Below, piece after piece: positions 59,061 through 64,000 of a DNA stretch of 64,000 bases. Origin of the DNA: Apostichopus japonicus (taxonomy: Eukaryota > Echinodermata > Holothuroidea > Aspidochirotida > Stichopodidae); NCBI RefSeq assembly GCF_037975245.1, contig NC_092567.1, positions 19,040,876 to 19,104,875 on the forward strand, in the 5' to 3' direction. The position numbers and the translations under genes were made by a program. Position 1 is the stretch's first letter. Each line of letters begins with the position of its first letter. Under the pieces are notes generated by a model. That model did no database searches, was not told where the DNA came from, and worked only from the letters and a program-made list of their open reading frames with translations.

Positions 59061-62000
59061 GCGTCTAGGCAATCATTTTAATCCTTCGATAGTACTGCAT
59101 GCATACCTGTCCGCACATGCATGCAATTTGAATATTCAAAGTAGCCTAAGCGCTTTTAGAGAAGGGTGTTCCTTTTAAGTTTAGCGAAAAACTTGCATCA
59201 AAACGGGAGAAATTTTTAAGCATGGGATTAATGGGGGAAAACAACTAACTACTCATTTCAGATCTTGAAAAATATATTGAGGACTAAAAGTGTACCTCGA
59301 TTACAATTTGAATAGTTTGCCTATTCTATTACTCTGGAGGGGGGATTTGTTTCAGACTTCATATCATCAAAACATGTGCGTACCTAGGTAACTCGAGCAT
59401 GCTGTAAGTGAATGATATTCGGCCGGTAAGTCTGTATATGTTCCGCAGTACTCAATGCATGTCTAGATTTTTTGATAAGCATATCTAGTATATAGTCACT
59501 GCGCAAATAGTAATTGCATTTAACTGTACATCTTGCAGGGTGCGGTGAAAGCTGATGAAGAAAATTTTAAACATATTAAGTTAACTTTTAGCGAGTGCAG
59601 AAGAACATCTGGGTTCGGTCTTCCTGCTTATTTCTTTGCCTGCCATTTAACAACGACAAAGACGGGTAAAATCTTTCATCGTTTAGTCTTAGGCATTATG
59701 ACACAGGCTAATCCTATGTACAAATACAATTCACAAAGTGGCCTAGCCCAGGTTACGTGCCGCTCTGTTAATGTGTTATTTGTGTTAAACTTCAACTTTC
59801 AAGCTGAGACTGCAGTTCAAGTAGGTCCAGTCTAATGCAGCATTTGTAGCCATAAAGGGTTATCTCAGACTCAAGTGAAAGTTTTATACGCATGCAAGGT
59901 GTAATGTTGTACGACATGTAGTGTGTAGATTACATATGTAAAATCAAGTGGACACACACAGGATGGGGCCCATTTCCCAGTTGAGCAGGCTTCAGTAGGG
60001 ACAACTTTTATTTGTCATACTCATATATAGCTCTAGTATTTCTCCTGCTTCGTCCATTTTAAACTTAGTGTTTATTTCATCATCCTGATATTTGGAACTG
60101 AACATATATTTCCACCCTACTCTACTCAATTTTTTTTAATTTTAATTTTAATTTATTATTATTTTTTTACTTCCTTACTCAGTGCTACCTTATATAAATC
60201 TTATGTTGTTGTACATCAAAACCAGTACCACACATGCTAAATACATTACTTAATAAACATTATTTTACTCATTTTCATTTTGGTTTGGACAAAGTGATCA
60301 TTAGCTGTACGTTACACGAGTCGGACAGTTTCTTTGTTGAAGTATTTTTGTTTTCTTGTCTGATTTTGATCATAAGTCTAGAAACTGTTATCAGCTTCAT
60401 ACTTTTCACTATCATCTTAAGGATTTTTTTAAATATCTTCACAAGGAACTGATTATTTGAACAATTAGTAGTTGTCACCAAGCTGTTGATTGCTACTGTA
60501 TAGCTCCCCTCTCCTCCTATCCCAGCCCTCCATCTTCCTTTCATTCCCTTCCATCTTTCTCCACCCCCTGTGTCTCCCTCCCTCCCTCTCCTACCCAACA
60601 GGTGTCCAATCTGAAGTTATACCACCCACCGGACTGACACTAGAAGTCAGCACCTAAGTTAAGTATTGTACACTATCTAATTTGGATATTAGAACCGACG
60701 GCTATAGCAAAAATTGTACTCTTGAGGTAAATAAACAGTTTATAGTGTAGCACAGCACTGCATAATTTGTTTTGTTAAAATCCAAAACTTGCCATTTTAT
60801 AATTTTTTTCTCTCAAGATTCATGTCAGATGAAAAGTACTGTACTTTAATTGTATGCATATATACAGTAGATGTAGTAAATCAACTTGAATATATATCTA
60901 TTTAAAATTATGCTTATGTCATAACACTTGAAAACTAATATCCACGACAGAAGTATCTAATTACAGTACTATACCCTTGAACTTTGAGCCGCAGGAACTG
61001 ATATCAAGTCGATCATTTCTTTGTGTCCCTGTCATCGTTACTATTTGTGTTGGTTGCGTACTGATGATGTAATATCTTTGATCTTCTTACTGTTTGCCTT
61101 GAAAGTGTAAAGGCCATAGGTACAGACCGTACAGTACTTCCTCTAACGTTAGCATGCCGAAAAGGGTGCACTGAACATTTTACAATGTCTATATATCCAA
61201 CTTATTCCAAGATGTCACATTGAAGTATTTAAATTAAGTCACAAAATCTGCCACTTGTGGAAAATGCTCTTGAAATTTTTCTACAAAGGAGACTTGCTGA
61301 AGTTTGAACATTAAGTTGATCATTTATTTGACATACGCATAGAAATACAACTACAGAAGTTGGTGGAAAGGGAAAGAAAAAATAGTCTCCTAAATTTGCG
61401 CCACGACCCAACATCCACCCCCCCCCCCACGCCACAAAAAACCCAAACAGCCCCCTCAAAGAACAATGACGACAACAAGAAATCTAGACAAGTTTAACAA
61501 AATATATATACCAAAAGGCAAGCATCAACTTTGTAATCTCACCCAAGTAGGAGCAAAAGTGTCTGAACTTCTTTGAAATTTATTTCATACTTGACAAACT
61601 CTGTCTTCCTGGTGTGGTGTTTGAGTGGCATTTAGGTCTTGACTTCCCTTATAATTGCAACATACCTCAATACATTATAAATTTTTACATTCAATGAGTA
61701 TTATAATTGCAGTATACTTCCAGTGCTCACAATAATAATTACTTAGGTTTATAGAAATTAACTTCCAAGGCATCTAGTCTGTAGTAGGAAAAAGACCGGA
61801 GAGGGACAGGTGGGAGGGGGGAGGAGGGGGTATGGAAGGGAGGGCTTAACAAGTACTTTATCCTAATGTAATATTTGTTGGGTCATGGGGGACATTAATC
61901 ATATTCCTGTGTGACATATCAGTTCGGTAAATATATCCACACACAAAAAACACACCCCCCCTCCCCCGCCAAGGAAAAAAAGACATTTTGATGACTTCTG

Positions 62001-63954
62001 GAACTCAAAGCTATATCTACACACAAACAGTTCTCAGTGATCATATCACATTTTGTACTAACCTACTCAAGAATGGTACTAATCCAAAATTTAATTCAAT
62101 GCAATTCCATTTTGACCAAAATCTCAATTCCAATGATAGTGGTAATATTTTAGAAACAGATAATTTATTACGAGTTCGAATTTTTTTGTTTCATTACATT
62201 CTGTATATACTTCAAATTGTGAATAAATAGTTTGTGATATTAATTAATTAGCATTATTTTTGCATATGTAGATTCATTATTTTGAGTTTTGGATATTAGG
62301 GAATTTAATTTAGTATATATTTCCACTTTTGTGTGTAAATGTACATGAGGGATGATGAATTTTATTTCTTGCATATATTTCAATTACTCTATACATGTGT
62401 ACAAACAATGCTATACAGTACATCTACCTCTTTGCATTGGTAACTATAGGAATTTTACCCATCTTGCAAAACATCTTGCTATAGATGTTATACCATTTTT
62501 ATTGATATTTCCTGGATTTTTCTGCATAAAATTCTCCTAAGTTCTGTAATGCCATTAAAGTACGTAGAAGGCCATTACAGTACATAGAGAACATGAATTT
62601 CCCCACAGCCAAGCCACATGTAGACCTCTTCATCAAACATTATAATTACATTTTGTTTGATTTAGGATATCATTGCACAGTGTGTGCATAGTTTAAGGCT
62701 TTAAGCACTGCAGTGTGCTGCACTCTCCACTGGCTGCACATTAATTACTGAACTGCCATGTTACTGCCCCACATTGACTGTACAAAATAATTGGTTGTCT
62801 GTGAAGGTTGGAAGGACTTTTGGCATTTGAAGTATATACAACAAATAAATAGGATGGTTGTTACCATAGAAACTGTATTTTTCTCGACCTGTGATACATG
62901 TACAAATATTAAGCTGCGATTTCCATTGTGTGAAATAACAGAATCCTGCACAACACATTTGTTTAATATTAATAGGATGAGAGGTTTTTTTTTGTGATTC
63001 CATAAAAGCTTCTGTAATACAGAGAATGTTTTTCCACTTGATTTTATGAATTTTGGAGATAATTCTTATAACATAACTGACAGTGGATTAAATAGCAAAG
63101 ATTCCCAGTATTGAAGATGTCCAGACTAAGGGCAAAAAAGAGGGATTTAGAAGAAAATTCTTTAATATCCACAACTAATTACACACATACCACAGCCTGA
63201 CTGCCTGAGTTACTTTCAGCTTAAAAGACCATTTCAACAACTCCCTGGTTTCAATGAAGATTAAATTTTATAAATTTATAAATCATAAAATCTTTCATCT
63301 TTTGCATTTCTTATTTAAACAGATGTATATATGTGAGAGTCATAAAATGTTTTTAAATTACAACGCTGTCACATAATGGACCTATCCTTAGTGGTAATTT
63401 GTAATATGTCGTGAAGTCACTGCAACTTGTATACATACAGTACATGTGAGAGTGGTAAAACAATTTCAGTATAAGAACAACATCATGTACAGATCATGCC
63501 CACAAGTGGTAAATTACAACACTGTCACGTATAGAACCTAGTCTGAGTGGTAATTTAAATATGTTGTGAAGACACTTCAACTTGTATACATGGAGTGTGG
63601 TAAAACATTTCAGTATAAAAACAACATCAAGTAGTGTTCACAGACAAGTTTCAAGGTTGAAAAAACTGTTTAACAATCAAGCAGTACTTATAGGTACAGC
63701 ATGAATAAATTGATACAGGATAAGAAGGAAGTTGATTGACTCTTTCCGCCTCCATCAAACCAAATCACCTCCCCCCACCCTCCCCCACCATCCCCCACCC
63801 TAGTGTCTTGCAATACTAAATTTGCACTTTCCTTGATCTAGACACTAATGTGTTTTGTCTACTGTTTGTCGCATAACACTCATATTATTAATAATTTTCT
63901 TGATGTGTTTTTAATTTTCTTTTGATAATAATCCTTTTTTCCCCTCTCTTCCTG
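59061..63954. other. Gene-poor stretch right of the elongase
   Basis: An open frame of about 98 codons on the plus strand (59540-59835) follows a TCTTGCAG acceptor-like site but shows no recognisable family. Otherwise there are pyrimidine-rich runs and AT-rich sequence, with related segments near 63390-63450 and 63500-63640 (GTGGTAATTT, CAACTTGTATACAT, GTGGTAAAACA) that look like a diverged local duplication. Confidence 0.5.
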
Positions 63955-64000
63955 TTAGGAACTAGAGGAGTGAGAACCCGGAGTGATAATTGACGCCGAG
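63955..64000 (+). other. Possible exon start at the window edge
   Basis: A long pyrimidine tract (CCCCTCTCTTCCTGTTAG) is followed by GAACTAGAGGAG. In one frame this reads ELEE and then TGA; in another it reads TRGVRTRSDN and then TGA. It looks like a 3' splice site, possibly of a terminal exon, but neither the frame nor the gene can be determined here. Confidence 0.2.

Noticed and set aside
59540-59835. Plus-strand frame starting after a TCTTGCAG site
   Set aside because: An acceptor-like start and about 98 codons, but no family motif, no linked exons and no clear donor. Left as unassigned.
1-64000. CRISPR array, operon or phage-like system
   Set aside because: The tandem repeats here are satellites, microsatellites or splice-site repeats without regular unique spacers, and genes are intron-split eukaryotic genes.

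Overview
The window is animal genomic DNA: AT-rich, intron-rich and full of short interspersed repeats. Two protein-coding genes can be assembled exon by exon. They resemble vertebrate orthologues over their whole length but sit among repeats that I do not recognise as vertebrate. A marine invertebrate deuterostome, for example an echinoderm, fits best; this is an inference and the species cannot be fixed from the sequence.

Layout. About 1-26.5 kb is gene-poor. It holds several miniature DNA transposons, short inverted repeats, homopolymer G/C runs and one weakly supported minus-strand gene start (candidate exons at 22510-22740 and 19733-19888). From 26589 to 41980 on the plus strand lies a complete 16-exon gene for ACSS3, a mitochondrial short-chain (propionyl) acyl-CoA synthetase of 714 residues; every junction keeps the reading frame. 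Its introns contain a C/A-only satellite, a 76-bp satellite, two SINEs, a LINE tail and MITEs. From 58084 down to 52548 on the minus strand lies a complete 6-coding-exon ELOVL4-type fatty acid elongase of 308 residues, with a likely non-coding first exon near 58984. The two genes are convergent. The 10.5 kb between them carries a cluster of five TGAGTCA sites, a TTAA-bounded MITE and a hAT-type element with a perfect 8-bp target duplication. About 59-64 kb is again gene-poor, and a possible splice acceptor lies at the very end.

Functionally, both genes act on acyl-CoAs. ACSS3 activates propionate or acetate in the mitochondrial matrix, and the elongase lengthens long and very long acyl-CoAs in the endoplasmic reticulum. 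Nothing in the sequence shows that they are co-regulated.

Mobile elements dominate the rest. There are two TTAA-bounded MITE families with at least five copies each (one copy of the second is fragmentary), three hAT-type MITEs with GGCGTAG or GCGTAGCC ends and 8-bp duplications, one CCGG-rich hAT-type MITE, at least two tRNA-derived SINE families, and two LINE 3' ends. No prokaryotic features, CRISPR arrays, rRNA or intact tRNA genes were seen.
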